A stretch of DNA of 57,500 bases. It comes from Legionella spiritensis (GTDB lineage Bacteria > Pseudomonadota > Gammaproteobacteria > Legionellales > Legionellaceae). The position numbers and the translations under genes are program-made. Below, piece by piece: positions 39,017 through 48,292 of this stretch; within the stretch, counting starts at the first letter, position 1, and every line of letters begins with the position of its first letter. Location of the stretch: the NCBI RefSeq assembly GCF_900186965.1, contig NZ_LT906457.1:342501-400000 (forward strand), given 5' to 3'. A model generated the notes under the pieces. It had not been told where the DNA came from and did no database searches. It saw only the letters and a program-made list of their open reading frames with translations.

Positions 39017-40243
39017 TTGGATAAAGATAAGTTAAAGCAACGTGCATTGCATTATCATGAATTTCCGCATCCGGGGAAACTGGCAGTGCAGATAACCAAA
39101 TCTACCAATTCACAAGATGATTTATCTTTAGCCTATACCCCAGGCGTTGCCGCACCTGTTCTCGCCATTGCCGAAAATCCGGATGATGTGTTTCGCTATA
39201 CCGCCAAGGGTAATCTGGTTGCCGTGATGACAAATGGTACCGCGGTGCTGGGTCTTGGCGATATGGGCCCCCTGGCCAGTAAACCGGTTATGGAAGGCAA
39301 GGCGGTATTGTTCAAGCGTTTTGCTGACATTGATGTGTTTGATATTGAAGTGGCTGCGGAAAATGCCCAGGCATTTATTGCCACGGCAAGACGTATTGCG
39401 CCGACGTTCGGCGGTATTAATCTGGAAGATATCAAAGCGCCTGAATGTTTCGAGATAGAACAGGCTTTGATTGAACAGCTTGATATACCTGTATTTCATG
39501 ATGATCAGCACGGAACGGCGATAGTCGTTGCCTCAGGTTTGTTAAATGCCCTTGATTTGCAGGGGAAAAAACTTTCCGAGGTGCGGATTGTCTGTATTGG
39601 TGCCGGTGCCGCAGGCATAGCGTCCATGCGTTTGCTGGTTGCCCTGGGTGCTGACAAGAAAAATATGCTGCTGCTCGATAGCAAGGGTGTGATTCATTCC
39701 GGGCGTGAAGATTTAAATCCTTATAAATTCGCATTTGCCCGCACCACGGATCGGAGAACGCTAGCCGATGCCCTGGTGGATGCGGATGTATTCATTGGTG
39801 TAGCCAAACCGGATCTTCTCAATGAGAAATTATTAAGATTAATGGCCCCGAAACCGGTCATTTTTGCCTTGTCCAACCCCAACCCCGAGATTAGCCCCGA
39901 ACTTGCTCACCGATGCCGTGATGATTTGATAATCGCTACCGGACGTAGCGACTATCCTAATCAAGTCAATAATGTTCTCTGTTTCCCCTACATCTTCCGA
40001 GGAGCGCTTGATGTACGCGCGACATGCATCAATCAATCCATGCAGATTGCCGCAGTGGAAGCCATCCGACAACTGGTTCTTGAACCGGTTCCCCAGGTCG
40101 TAAAGGACAACTATCCTGGCGTTAGTAATTGGGATTTTGGTCCGCATTATATTATCCCTAAACCTATTGATCCCCGTTTAAAAGAACGGGTATCCCTTGC
40201 TGTGGCTAATGCTGCGATTGCGAGTGGCGTAAGTAAGGTCTAG
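39017..40243 (+). CDS. Malic enzyme (oxaloacetate-decarboxylating), short form
   Basis: Converts malate to pyruvate and CO2 with NAD(P)H. Recognised by DDLSLAYTPGVAAP, VAVMTNGTAVLGLGDMG, FADIDVFDIEV, HDDQHGTAIV and the Rossmann motif CIGAGAAGIASMRLL. At about 408 aa it lacks the C-terminal phosphotransacetylase-like domain of E. coli MaeB (759 aa). The TTG at 39017 (MDKDKLKQRALHYHEFPHPG) fits the family start better than the GTG at 38990, though the latter cannot be excluded. Confidence 0.92.
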   Translation: MDKDKLKQRALHYHEFPHPGKLAVQITKSTNSQDDLSLAYTPGVAAPVLAIAENPDDVFRYTAKGNLVAVMTNGTAVLGLGDMGPLASKPVMEGKAVLFKRFADIDVFDIEVAAENAQAFIATARRIAPTFGGINLEDIKAPECFEIEQALIEQLDIPVFHDDQHGTAIVVASGLLNALDLQGKKLSEVRIVCIGAGAAGIASMRLLVALGADKKNMLLLDSKGVIHSGREDLNPYKFAFARTTDRRTLADALVDADVFIGVAKPDLLNEKLLRLMAPKPVIFALSNPNPEISPELAHRCRDDLIIATGRSDYPNQVNNVLCFPYIFRGALDVRATCINQSMQIAAVEAIRQLVLEPVPQVVKDNYPGVSNWDFGPHYIIPKPIDPRLKERVSLAVANAAIASGVSKV

Positions 40244-40304
40244 CGTACCCAGTCGTATCATTCGACGCTTTCTAGTGCTTGACCAATAAGTTAAGGAGTT
40301 TGTT

Positions 40305-41612
40305 TTGCTTAAAAAAAATAGTAGATATTTGATCTTGGCCTGGTTAATTTGTGGTCTTGGTGCGGTTTTTTATAGCTATGAGTATTTATTAAGAATAACG
40401 CCCAGTGTTATGGAGCCCTCGCTCAGAGCGCATTTTAATCTGTCCGCAACCGGCTTTGGTTTGCTTTTAGGCATTTATTACGTTGCTTATGATTTTATGC
40501 AAATTCCTGTAGGTGTGTTGCTGGATCGATATGGCCCGCGAATCATGCTGACCATCGCTTGTTTGATTTGTGTGATTGGTACGTTTCTTTTCGCGGCAAC
40601 CGATCTGTTCTGGGTTGCCGCTACCGGTCGCTTTTTAGTGGGTATGGGATCTGCGTTCGCGTTTGTCGGTGTATTGAAGTTGGCAACCATTTGGCTGCCT
40701 GAAGACAAACTGGCCATGGTGTCAGGTATGGCGGCTGCTCTGGGTACGATTGGTGCGATGCTTGGCGATAATTTGCTTGGTATCATGGTCATTCATTCCG
40801 GATGGCAGCAGACGGTCAATATAACCGCTGTTTTCGGTGTGATTCTGACTGTTGTTCTCTGGCTGGGTATACGTGATCGTAAAAGTTATCAGCGTCAACA
40901 TGGAACCATCACCAGTTTTCATCAAAGTATGCGCGATTTGAGAATCATCCTCAGTAACGGCCAAATCTGGATCAACGGCCTTATCGGTTGCCTTGTTTAC
41001 CTACCTACCACCGTATTTGCGGAAGGCTGGGGTATTCCTTACCTCAAATATGCCCAGGGGTTAACCCAGGAAAATGCCGATTTGGCCAACTCGCTGCTTT
41101 TTTTGGGATTTACCATAGGCGCACCGCTCATGGGATTCATTTCAGACAGAATAAAAAAACGTAAACTTCCCATTTTGTGCGGTGCGATAGCGGCAAGCAT
41201 TGTCATTGCCATTATTCTCTATGTTCCGAATATTCCGGAACTTACAATTAATGCCCTTCTTCTGCTTCTGGGCATATTTTATAGTGTGCAATGTATTGTT
41301 TTTGCTATTGGCAGAGAATTGAGTCCCAGTGAAGCGGGGGGGACAGCCATGGCTATTACCAATATGATTGTGATGCTTGGCGCGTTGCTGTTGCAGCCGC
41401 TGGTTGGCCGATTGGTTGATTTTAGTGCATTCTCACACATCTCGGATGTTCAGCGATTGGCCTTGTCTGCCAGTAAAATGGAACAATTGTATTCGGCGCA
41501 TGATTATCAATTCGCATTGTCGATCATTCCTGTGGGAATAATCCTTGCTGCCGTTTTAACCTACTTTTTGAAAGAAACTTATGCCGATATCCACGATGAT
41601 GAAATCAGTTAG
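40305..41612 (+). CDS. Pht-like MFS transporter
   Basis: A 12-helix transporter of 435 aa. The first helix AVFYSYEYLLRITPSVMEPSL and the loop QIPVGVLLDRYGPR are typical of Legionella Pht nutrient importers. The TTG start at 40305 has TAAGGAG 6 nt upstream. A close paralogue overlaps its 3' end. Pht proteins import amino acids or nucleosides; the substrate here is unknown. Confidence 0.88.
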   Translation: MLKKNSRYLILAWLICGLGAVFYSYEYLLRITPSVMEPSLRAHFNLSATGFGLLLGIYYVAYDFMQIPVGVLLDRYGPRIMLTIACLICVIGTFLFAATDLFWVAATGRFLVGMGSAFAFVGVLKLATIWLPEDKLAMVSGMAAALGTIGAMLGDNLLGIMVIHSGWQQTVNITAVFGVILTVVLWLGIRDRKSYQRQHGTITSFHQSMRDLRIILSNGQIWINGLIGCLVYLPTTVFAEGWGIPYLKYAQGLTQENADLANSLLFLGFTIGAPLMGFISDRIKKRKLPILCGAIAASIVIAIILYVPNIPELTINALLLLLGIFYSVQCIVFAIGRELSPSEAGGTAMAITNMIVMLGALLLQPLVGRLVDFSAFSHISDVQRLALSASKMEQLYSAHDYQFALSIIPVGIILAAVLTYFLKETYADIHDDEIS

Positions 41613-42858
41613 TAAAAATCAGATTATTTTAGGAAGCCTGATTTGTGCCGTAGGCGCCTTTTTTTATTGCTATGAATTTGTGCTGCGGATTTTACCGGGT
41701 GCGTTACAGAGTGAAATAAGCGCCGCTTTCGGACATATTTCCGCAACCACATTCGGCAAATTATCGGCTTTTTATTATTTTGCCTACTCTCCCATGCAGA
41801 TGCCGGTCGGGATGTTGATGGATCGCTATGGCCCGCGCCGGTTGCTGACGTTTGCCTGCGTCAGTTGTACGGTAGGTTCATGGATGTTTACTTTTACGTC
41901 CTCCATGATGATAGCCTGTCTCGGACGCTTTCTGGTTGGATTTGGTTCGTCTTTTGCATTTGTGGGGGTGTTGTCACTGGCGTTACAGTGGTTGCCTGGG
42001 CGCTATTTTTCGCTTTTTGCCGGTTTAATTACAACGTTAGGTATGATCGGACTGGTTTATGGCGAGGTAAAAATTACAACCATGGCGGCCAGTATGGGGT
42101 TGATGGATGTACTGATGCTTATGGTGAATATAGGAATAGTTTTAAGCATTGTGACCTTTTTTGTTGTGCGAGACGGGCCGGAAGGTCGTCATGGCCGAAA
42201 AATACCGCTCCCCGCTTTTTTTGCCAATGTCCGTTTTGTACTCCTGTCTCCCCAGGTTTGGCTAATTGGCTTTGTTGGAGCGTGTTTATACACATCGTTG
42301 TCTGTTTTCGGAGAGCTCTGGGGTAAAAATTATCTGGAACAGGCACATCATTTGACCAAAGTAGAAGCCGCCCGATCCGTCTCAGCAATGTTTCTGGGCT
42401 GGGCTGTGGGCGCACCGCTTGCCGGGTATCTGTCTGATATTAGCGGCCGCAGGGTATTACCGTTAACCGTCGGAGCCGTTGTCAGTCTGGTATGTATCAG
42501 TCTGATTCTCTATTACCCCGGTTTAAGTTACACCTCATTAAATATTCTGCTGTTTCTCTATGGTGCTTTCAGTGCTACGGAAATTATTGTATTCATCATG
42601 GGGAAGGAAAACAGTGGCGCCAAGTTGTCAGGCACCGTATTTGCCGCCGTTAATATGATCGTAACGCTTGGAGGCGTCATTTTTCAGCCTCTGGTCGGCA
42701 AGTTGCTCGACACCTTTGGAGACAGCAAATTAATTGCCGGGGAGCACGTTTATACCGAGGTTGATTATCAACTGGCGCTTTCCGTACTGCCTATATCCTT
42801 GCTGCTGGTGATCATCCTGGCGTTTTTCATGAAAGACGCCAAATCGACCTATAATTGA
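41596..42858 (+). CDS. Pht-like MFS transporter
   Basis: A paralogue of the preceding gene, about 420 aa: AFFYCYEFVLRILPGALQSEI and QMPVGMLMDRYGPRRLL at matching places, then GFGSSFAFVGVLSL. The start at the double ATG (41596 or 41599, MMKSVSKNQ) is within the end of the upstream gene, implying translational coupling. Substrate unknown. It ends 25 nt before the convergent dam stop. Confidence 0.88.
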   Translation: MMKSVSKNQIILGSLICAVGAFFYCYEFVLRILPGALQSEISAAFGHISATTFGKLSAFYYFAYSPMQMPVGMLMDRYGPRRLLTFACVSCTVGSWMFTFTSSMMIACLGRFLVGFGSSFAFVGVLSLALQWLPGRYFSLFAGLITTLGMIGLVYGEVKITTMAASMGLMDVLMLMVNIGIVLSIVTFFVVRDGPEGRHGRKIPLPAFFANVRFVLLSPQVWLIGFVGACLYTSLSVFGELWGKNYLEQAHHLTKVEAARSVSAMFLGWAVGAPLAGYLSDISGRRVLPLTVGAVVSLVCISLILYYPGLSYTSLNILLFLYGAFSATEIIVFIMGKENSGAKLSGTVFAAVNMIVTLGGVIFQPLVGKLLDTFGDSKLIAGEHVYTEVDYQLALSVLPISLLLVIILAFFMKDAKSTYN

Positions 42859-42883
42859 TGAACAGCCTGTTGTCACATTAATG

Positions 42884-43696
42884 TCAGCGAAACACCGCAA
42901 CCAGTTCCTGAACGGGGTGGCGTTGTTTCGATTTGCAACTAATCAATCGTTTGACCGGAAACGACGTGATCTCGCCATGACGATAATGATACCTGGTAAA
43001 ATCCGTATCATGGTTGGATATGATGACGGTAATGCCTTTGTTAGCCCAGTACATGGCCAATCGAGCCAGTTCGATTTGGTCCTCTTCGTTAAAGCGTTTA
43101 TCAATATAGGATGAAAAATTGGCGCTGGCTGATAATGGGACATAAGGTGGATCGCAATATATGACGTCGCCGGGAACGGCCAATGCGAAAGTGTCACGAA
43201 AATCGGCATGGAGAAAACGGGCACGCTGGCTTTTTTGATGAAAAAAAGTCATTTCAGTCCGGGGGAAATAAGGTTTGTGGTAACGTCCAAATGGGACATT
43301 ATAACGGCCATTGTTATTAAATCGGCATAAACCGTTATAGCCGTGCCGGTTTAAGTACAGAAAAAGCGCGGCCTTTTCCTGTGGATCGGCCGAGTGATTA
43401 AATTGCTCTCTCAGCCGGTAATATTGTTCGGCGCAATTATATTGCATCGAGAAATATCGTGCACAAAAATCAATAAATGTCGAACCTTCCTGTTTTAATA
43501 TAGTAAACAGACTAATTAATTCCTGATTGCCCTCTGCCAGCAAATAATCAGGATAGGAAGAGTTAACGAATATTGCTCCTGAGCCGGTAAAGGGTTCAAT
43601 CAATCGATTGCCAGGAGGCAAGGATGCCAGAATGGTTTCCAGGCAGCGGAATTTACCGCCTGCCCATTTTAAAAATGGTTTTGTTTTATTCATCAT
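42884..43696 (-). CDS. dam: DNA adenine methylase (GATC, Dam type)
   Basis: N6-adenine methyltransferase of the D12 class. The AdoMet pocket KPFLKWAGGK and EPFTGSGAIF are N-terminal, LFLYLNRHGYNGLCRFN is the Dam-specific core, and YCDPPYVPLSASANFSSY is catalytic motif IV. It aligns with E. coli Dam along the full length (270 aa). The start at 43696 (MMNKTKPF) matches E. coli better than the frame opening at 43741. No restriction enzyme lies next to it, consistent with an orphan housekeeping methylase. Confidence 0.94.
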   Translation of the reverse strand: MMNKTKPFLKWAGGKFRCLETILASLPPGNRLIEPFTGSGAIFVNSSYPDYLLAEGNQELISLFTILKQEGSTFIDFCARYFSMQYNCAEQYYRLREQFNHSADPQEKAALFLYLNRHGYNGLCRFNNNGRYNVPFGRYHKPYFPRTEMTFFHQKSQRARFLHADFRDTFALAVPGDVIYCDPPYVPLSASANFSSYIDKRFNEEDQIELARLAMYWANKGITVIISNHDTDFTRYHYRHGEITSFPVKRLISCKSKQRHPVQELVAVFR

Positions 43697-44081
43697 TAGG
43701 TAGTGCGTCATTTGAAAGGAAGTATTACTCAATACAACCAAAATGGCTAGCCCCGTTTTCTTTTAATTCTGCAAGAAAGGTTTCATTTTTTAAAAACGTC
43801 TACGTCCCGCGAACAAGTCGCGGCACGTGGACAATTTTAGAATAATTTGTATATCGCAACCGGTCAAAACCAGATTAAAATAGTACCAGGCTCTGTTAAC
43901 ATGTTGTTTCGCGCAGCGATAATAGGGATGTTTAGCTGTCATTGCGAGCTTGAATCAGGCTAATAATGCGATCTATTCAGTAATATCACTGCCTTTTCAA
44001 GGTATTTACAATGTCAGTATGGTTGACGCTCTTGCCTTGCTCTGGTTATGATTCCGAAGCAATAATGATTAGGGGTATCAA
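43697..44081. other. 385-bp intergenic region with an isolated repeat end
   Basis: No supported gene. CCAGGCTCTGTTAAC at 43886-43900 matches the dispersed element end. About 40 nt later, TGTCATTGCGAGC resembles a fragment of a REP-like sequence. The leader of the next gene occupies the right side. Confidence 0.5.
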
Positions 44082-45863
44082 GTGGATGAGCTTAACGAGC
44101 TGCTTCGACCGTCATGGGGTTCTGAAGAATGGATTTTGGAAGGATGGAACCAGATTACCGCTGATGAGAAAAATCTCATTCGGGCACGAATGGACGAATT
44201 GTTTAAAAACGGTCTGCCTTTTGAATTGAAAAAAGATAAATTAATGTATATTTATACTTTTTCCTTGCTGGCACAATTGGAGGTGCTTGCCATTCAGGTG
44301 CCGCTGAAATTCCAGGATAAAATGTCCTCTCCCCAACATCGGCAACGCATGCGGGTTCAGTTTCTTGATGAAATTTTTCATGGCCTGGTCTTTACCAAAA
44401 TTGTGTATTTGTTATGTTCGCCCTATGCCCAGCCCCCGGCTTACAGCGATAGTATTGAGATACTATGTAATTTTATCCGCAATGAAGAATGTCCCAAAGT
44501 TGCCGTCATGCTGCTTAACCTGATTGGTGAAGGCTGGATAGAAGAAATTTTCTACAGTCTCAGACGTCAGGGAATTGCTCCCGAGGTTTTCGATACTATT
44601 ATCAATGACGAGCATCGCCACGTGTGTGAGGCGGATCTGTATCAGGATATTGGTTTACCTGATCTCGATGACGTACGTCCCAAACTGGCGTATCTCGAGG
44701 AACAGTTACTGACCAATATTTTTCTGCAATATAAATACATGTTTTCAGTAAATTCATTATTGGGGGTTGATGGTGCCATTGATTTTCTACAGTCGCTGCA
44801 TAAAAAACATGTTCAGCAACTTGAAAAAATCAATCTGAAGCCCAGTGAACACTGGAATCTTTTTATGAAAGTCAGTGGCGAATTATTTCCTAAAATTCAA
44901 CGATACGCGGAATCGAATCATGAGATAGAAATGACACCTATTCGTAAGGTGTTTATGACTCAATGGGACAACCCGTCCGATCCGACCATGGTCGGTGAAT
45001 TTAATATGAACATCAGTTGTATCGATTTTTTCGGTAAAAAATTTCCGCCTGAAACGATAACCATTCTGATGATGCAGGCAATCAGTCTGGGCATAAGTGA
45101 AACCGCGTCTTTTCGCTCTTTTCTAAATCACAAAACACTGTATCAGAGCAAAGAGTCGTATGTTGGACTCATCGTTAAATTGCCGGATTGTGGCGATCAT
45201 ATTGGCACCATTGTCTTTGAAAACTGCCATTTAAACAGCCTGCCGGAATTGTCAGCGCGGATCCGCAATGTTATGAAAATGATGGTGTATTGCTACAAAA
45301 AACGTGAACTACTTGAAACACAGCATCCTCATTTGAAAACGATCATTGATAATATGCTCTATGACTTCGCCAACGATTTGTATGACTATCCCATGCCTGG
45401 TAATTCCGTGGTTTCATTGAGTAATATTGGTTTTTGCGGGTATAGTCAAACCAAGTCGCCGTTGCGCGTTAACGAGGCTATAAAATTCACCTTGCTGGAG
45501 GTTGAGCGCAGACCGGTTTGGAACAAAAAAACCAACTCGTTTGAGCCTCAGGATATCATGCCGGTTTCCATCAGTGCAGATCACAGGATATTTGACGGTA
45601 ATTTACCTGTGCCAAAGATAACGGTGGATTGTTTTGAGCGTACGTTTGCAAAAATGCAGAATGACTTGACCAAGCCGATACAGCACACATCAAAATCCCA
45701 GGAACCACAGCTGGTAAAAACCATCGATCGCATTTTAGAGCACAACCTGGAAGCTGGATATAAAGCTTTGTTGGCTTTGCAGACTTACTGGGTGGAATTT
45801 TTGCGGGTCGAGGATATCTTAAGCAAAGAGATGAGCGATGAAATGACGGAATTTTTTTCTTGA
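44082..45863 (+). CDS. Di-iron ferritin-like domain fused to an E2-type acyltransferase domain
   Basis: GTG start with AGGGG 7 nt upstream; 593 aa. The N-terminal half has the residue pattern of a di-iron four-helix bundle: Glu67 (LAQLEVLA), Glu97-x2-His100 (DEIFHG), Glu150 (IGEGW) and Glu177-x2-His180 (DEHRHV). The C-terminal half (about 285-535) resembles the catalytic domain of 2-oxoacid dehydrogenase E2 and related CoA acyltransferases: SLSNIGFCGYSQTKSPLRVNEAI and the active-site motif SADHRIFDG (His501, Asp505). No lipoyl or E1/E3-binding domain and no signal peptide. A joint role in modifying a CoA-linked substrate is inference; the combination is unfamiliar. Confidence 0.82.
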   Translation: MDELNELLRPSWGSEEWILEGWNQITADEKNLIRARMDELFKNGLPFELKKDKLMYIYTFSLLAQLEVLAIQVPLKFQDKMSSPQHRQRMRVQFLDEIFHGLVFTKIVYLLCSPYAQPPAYSDSIEILCNFIRNEECPKVAVMLLNLIGEGWIEEIFYSLRRQGIAPEVFDTIINDEHRHVCEADLYQDIGLPDLDDVRPKLAYLEEQLLTNIFLQYKYMFSVNSLLGVDGAIDFLQSLHKKHVQQLEKINLKPSEHWNLFMKVSGELFPKIQRYAESNHEIEMTPIRKVFMTQWDNPSDPTMVGEFNMNISCIDFFGKKFPPETITILMMQAISLGISETASFRSFLNHKTLYQSKESYVGLIVKLPDCGDHIGTIVFENCHLNSLPELSARIRNVMKMMVYCYKKRELLETQHPHLKTIIDNMLYDFANDLYDYPMPGNSVVSLSNIGFCGYSQTKSPLRVNEAIKFTLLEVERRPVWNKKTNSFEPQDIMPVSISADHRIFDGNLPVPKITVDCFERTFAKMQNDLTKPIQHTSKSQEPQLVKTIDRILEHNLEAGYKALLALQTYWVEFLRVEDILSKEMSDEMTEFFS

Positions 45864-45942
45864 AAAAAAATGAGTCATCAACATCTCCAGGATGTTAGTA
45901 CAAACGGCCAGGACGTCACTACAGGGCTATTGTCCTCCGGTG

Positions 45943-47226
45943 TTATGACGGCCTTTCGGCTTCCAGGAAATAGGTGGGTGTTTCTCCCACCCCTTTCAAT
46001 AAAATTTTGCCTCTCGAAGTGAATGTATAGTCTTTTTTCATGCGTTCATAGACGGGTTCCGAGCAATGAATTTTCCCCGGTAATGAGGTACTCTCCAGTC
46101 GGGAGGCAATGTTGACCGTTTCTCCCCAAAGATCATAAGTAAATTTATAGGTTCCAATGACACCGGCGATTAACGGACCGGTATGCAGGCCGATGCGGAT
46201 ATTTACTTTATGCTTGCTATAATAATGCGTTTTTACCAAATCCAGCATTTCCAGGCTGGCATGAACACAGGATTGTAAATGATCCGGTTTGAATTCCGGA
46301 ATACCTCCGGCAACCATATAGGCATCGCCAATGGTTTTGATTTTCTCCAATCCATGCTTCTTTGATATGGCATCGAATCTGGAAAATATATCATTGAGCA
46401 ACTCAACCAGTTTTTCCGGACTCATTGTCGCAGCCAATGGTGTAAAGTCAACCATATCTATGAATAGTACGGAAACGTCTTCGTAGCGGTTGGCAATATT
46501 GGTTTCTTCCGCTTTCAAACGTTGTGCGATACTGAAGGGTAAAATATTAAGCAGTAATTTCTCGGATCGGGCTTGTTCCATTTCGATGGCTTTTTCATAG
46601 CGCCGACTTACCTTCAGTGCGGCATAGGAAGCCGGAAAAGCGACAATAAAGCCTAGTAAAATAAAGATAATGATAAAGGCTTTTTCAAGTTTGGAAATTT
46701 CCGTGTTGAGCCTGTTTATATTGTCGTGTGAAAACACTCGTAAACTCGTGTCCGGGACTTGAAATGAGTTGATTAATTCCGTTCGCCCTCCTGAGAAAGT
46801 CATAATACCACTTATATCCTTTGCGTTTTCCTGCCTGGAATCAGCCGATTCCTGTTGATTGTTTTTCAGCAGGAATTTATAAAAGGAGCTGGATTTTTTA
46901 CCAATATATTTTTTGATGGGATGAGCAACAAAAAGACCTGATTTTTCATCAACAAGACACAGATAGCCTCGATCCATTTCGGTGTGTGCCAAAGAGGACT
47001 GAACGGCCGATATAATGGCTTTTTGATTTTCGCCTCGTTCCAGCAAGCTAGCAATGATGTCAGAAATAATTTTTGCCTGCCGCCTGTTAACGTCTTCATT
47101 CATGGCCAGGTAAGTGGAACGTATTTTGTCCAAAAACAAGGGGGACAGTACGGCGCCTACAATAAAAAGCGTAAAAAAAATGCTGAGAAAAGTGAATAAA
47201 TATAGATTCGATCGTTTAGCTGCCAT
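45943..47226 (-). CDS. Class III adenylate cyclase with extracytoplasmic sensor
   Basis: Membrane-bound cyclase of 427 aa. Transmembrane helix at about 10-32, a periplasmic region of about 150 residues (Cache-like), a second helix at about 185-208, then a linker and the cyclase domain from about 245. Metal and catalytic motifs are complete: VLFIDMVDFTPLA (metal Asp), KTIGDAYM with the adenine-specifying Lys, and YDLWGETVNIASRLES with the second base-specifying Asp and the transition-state Asn-Arg pair. It should make cAMP in response to an unknown external signal. Legionella encode many such cyclases. Confidence 0.92.
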   Translation of the reverse strand: MAAKRSNLYLFTFLSIFFTLFIVGAVLSPLFLDKIRSTYLAMNEDVNRRQAKIISDIIASLLERGENQKAIISAVQSSLAHTEMDRGYLCLVDEKSGLFVAHPIKKYIGKKSSSFYKFLLKNNQQESADSRQENAKDISGIMTFSGGRTELINSFQVPDTSLRVFSHDNINRLNTEISKLEKAFIIIFILLGFIVAFPASYAALKVSRRYEKAIEMEQARSEKLLLNILPFSIAQRLKAEETNIANRYEDVSVLFIDMVDFTPLAATMSPEKLVELLNDIFSRFDAISKKHGLEKIKTIGDAYMVAGGIPEFKPDHLQSCVHASLEMLDLVKTHYYSKHKVNIRIGLHTGPLIAGVIGTYKFTYDLWGETVNIASRLESTSLPGKIHCSEPVYERMKKDYTFTSRGKILLKGVGETPTYFLEAERPS

Positions 47227-47560
47227 TATACGTTGTATTCCTTTACAAATTATATGAAGTCAGGGAAACCTTATTATTTCCCGCCAATAACTTAATTATA
47301 TGAAACAATTTGTATTTTGTTTTTCATCGGATTGATCGGTCGGTTACTCCCCAATTTATAGGTATTTATTTTTAGCCGGTTGCCCATGGCCTATGAGCAA
47401 CGTATGTGTGGTTCAAGAACTTTATGATGTCGTGCTTGAAAGGCTAAAAAAGACGACTATCATTAAATAGGAGTGGCGGATAGTCTATCTGATAGTTCAG
47501 GGCTGATTGTTCAAGTTCAGCAACGGTTTACTGGATTTATTCAAAAAAAGGATTGTATTT
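47227..47560. other. 334-bp intergenic region, no gene seen
   Basis: AT-rich gap between divergent genes, so it should hold both promoters. No reliable -10/-35 pair, RNA gene or repeat was identified by eye. Confidence 0.5.
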
Positions 47561-48019
47561 ATGAAACGTATCAATATTTTTGTACTGTCATTGTTAACGG
47601 CGTTATTTTTAGTGCCGGCCATGGCGGCTTCTACGAGTACTGCAGTCAGTACGGTAGCGGATCAGGGATATGATCTGGTCTCTTACCATCAACAGGGCGG
47701 CCCGGTGCGTGGTAATGGTGATTATCCCGTATATTATAAGGGTGCGGCTTATATTTTCGCCAATTCAGAGAATAAAAATGCGTTTAAGGATAATCCTGAA
47801 AAATATCTGCCGGCATACGGCGGTTATTGTGCGTTTGGTGTTAGCGTAGGCAAAAAATTTATCAGCGATCCGTTGGCCTGGAAAATTGTGGATGGAAAGC
47901 TTTATCTGAACCTTAATCAGCGCGTCAGTAAAATCTGGTCCAAGGATATCCCCGGTTATATCAAAAAGGCGGATTTGCAATGGCCCGGGATTAAAGACAA
48001 AAGCCCTGACGAACTTTAG
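47561..48019 (+). CDS. Exported YHS-domain protein
   Basis: 152 aa. The ATG at 47561 (MKRINIFVLSLL) has AAGGA 9 nt upstream and begins a signal peptide cut near AMA-AS. The YHS domain follows: GYDLVSYHQQGGPVRGNGDY, YKGAAYIFANSENKNAFKDNPEKYLPAYGGYCAFG, with a single Cys in the GYCAFG motif. The function of such periplasmic YHS proteins is unknown, though metal binding is suspected. The TAG stop is formed with the start of repeat copy E. Confidence 0.9.
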   Translation: MKRINIFVLSLLTALFLVPAMAASTSTAVSTVADQGYDLVSYHQQGGPVRGNGDYPVYYKGAAYIFANSENKNAFKDNPEKYLPAYGGYCAFGVSVGKKFISDPLAWKIVDGKLYLNLNQRVSKIWSKDIPGYIKKADLQWPGIKDKSPDEL

Positions 48020-48240
48020 GCTACGCGCACTTATCTTTTATCGGCTGCAAATTGCGATTAATTTGCTCAAAAGACCGGTAGCCGTAAGGAGGCCTTCGGC
48101 CGTATTGCGGGTTTCATGTTCCAATTTATGCCAGGAGAAGAGGTAAGTACCAGGGGGCAGTTATCCCAATGATATGGACTCATCCTCTATTAAGCGGCTA
48201 CAGAGCGTTATTATTTACAGGATAAGTGCACAGAACCTGG
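48018..48240 (+). repeat. Dispersed repeat element, copy E
   Basis: Left end AGGCTACGCGCACTTATC and right end, read backwards, CCAGGTTCTGTGCACTTATCC are imperfect inverted repeats. The core starts at 48078 (GTAGCCGTAAGGAGGCC, GGCCGTATTGCGGG) with a degenerate returning arm ending in GCGGCTAC at 48201. It lies between convergent genes and completes the stop codon of the YHS gene. Confidence 0.82.
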
Positions 48241-48292
48241 CGAGGGTGTTTTAGCTCAGAAATATATTTTGTTCGCGCCTGAGAAATCCAAA

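Noticed and set aside
44082-45863. Assignment of this gene as a pyruvate dehydrogenase E2 subunit
   Set aside because: No lipoyl or peripheral-binding domain and no E1/E3 genes nearby; only the catalytic-domain fold motif is shared.
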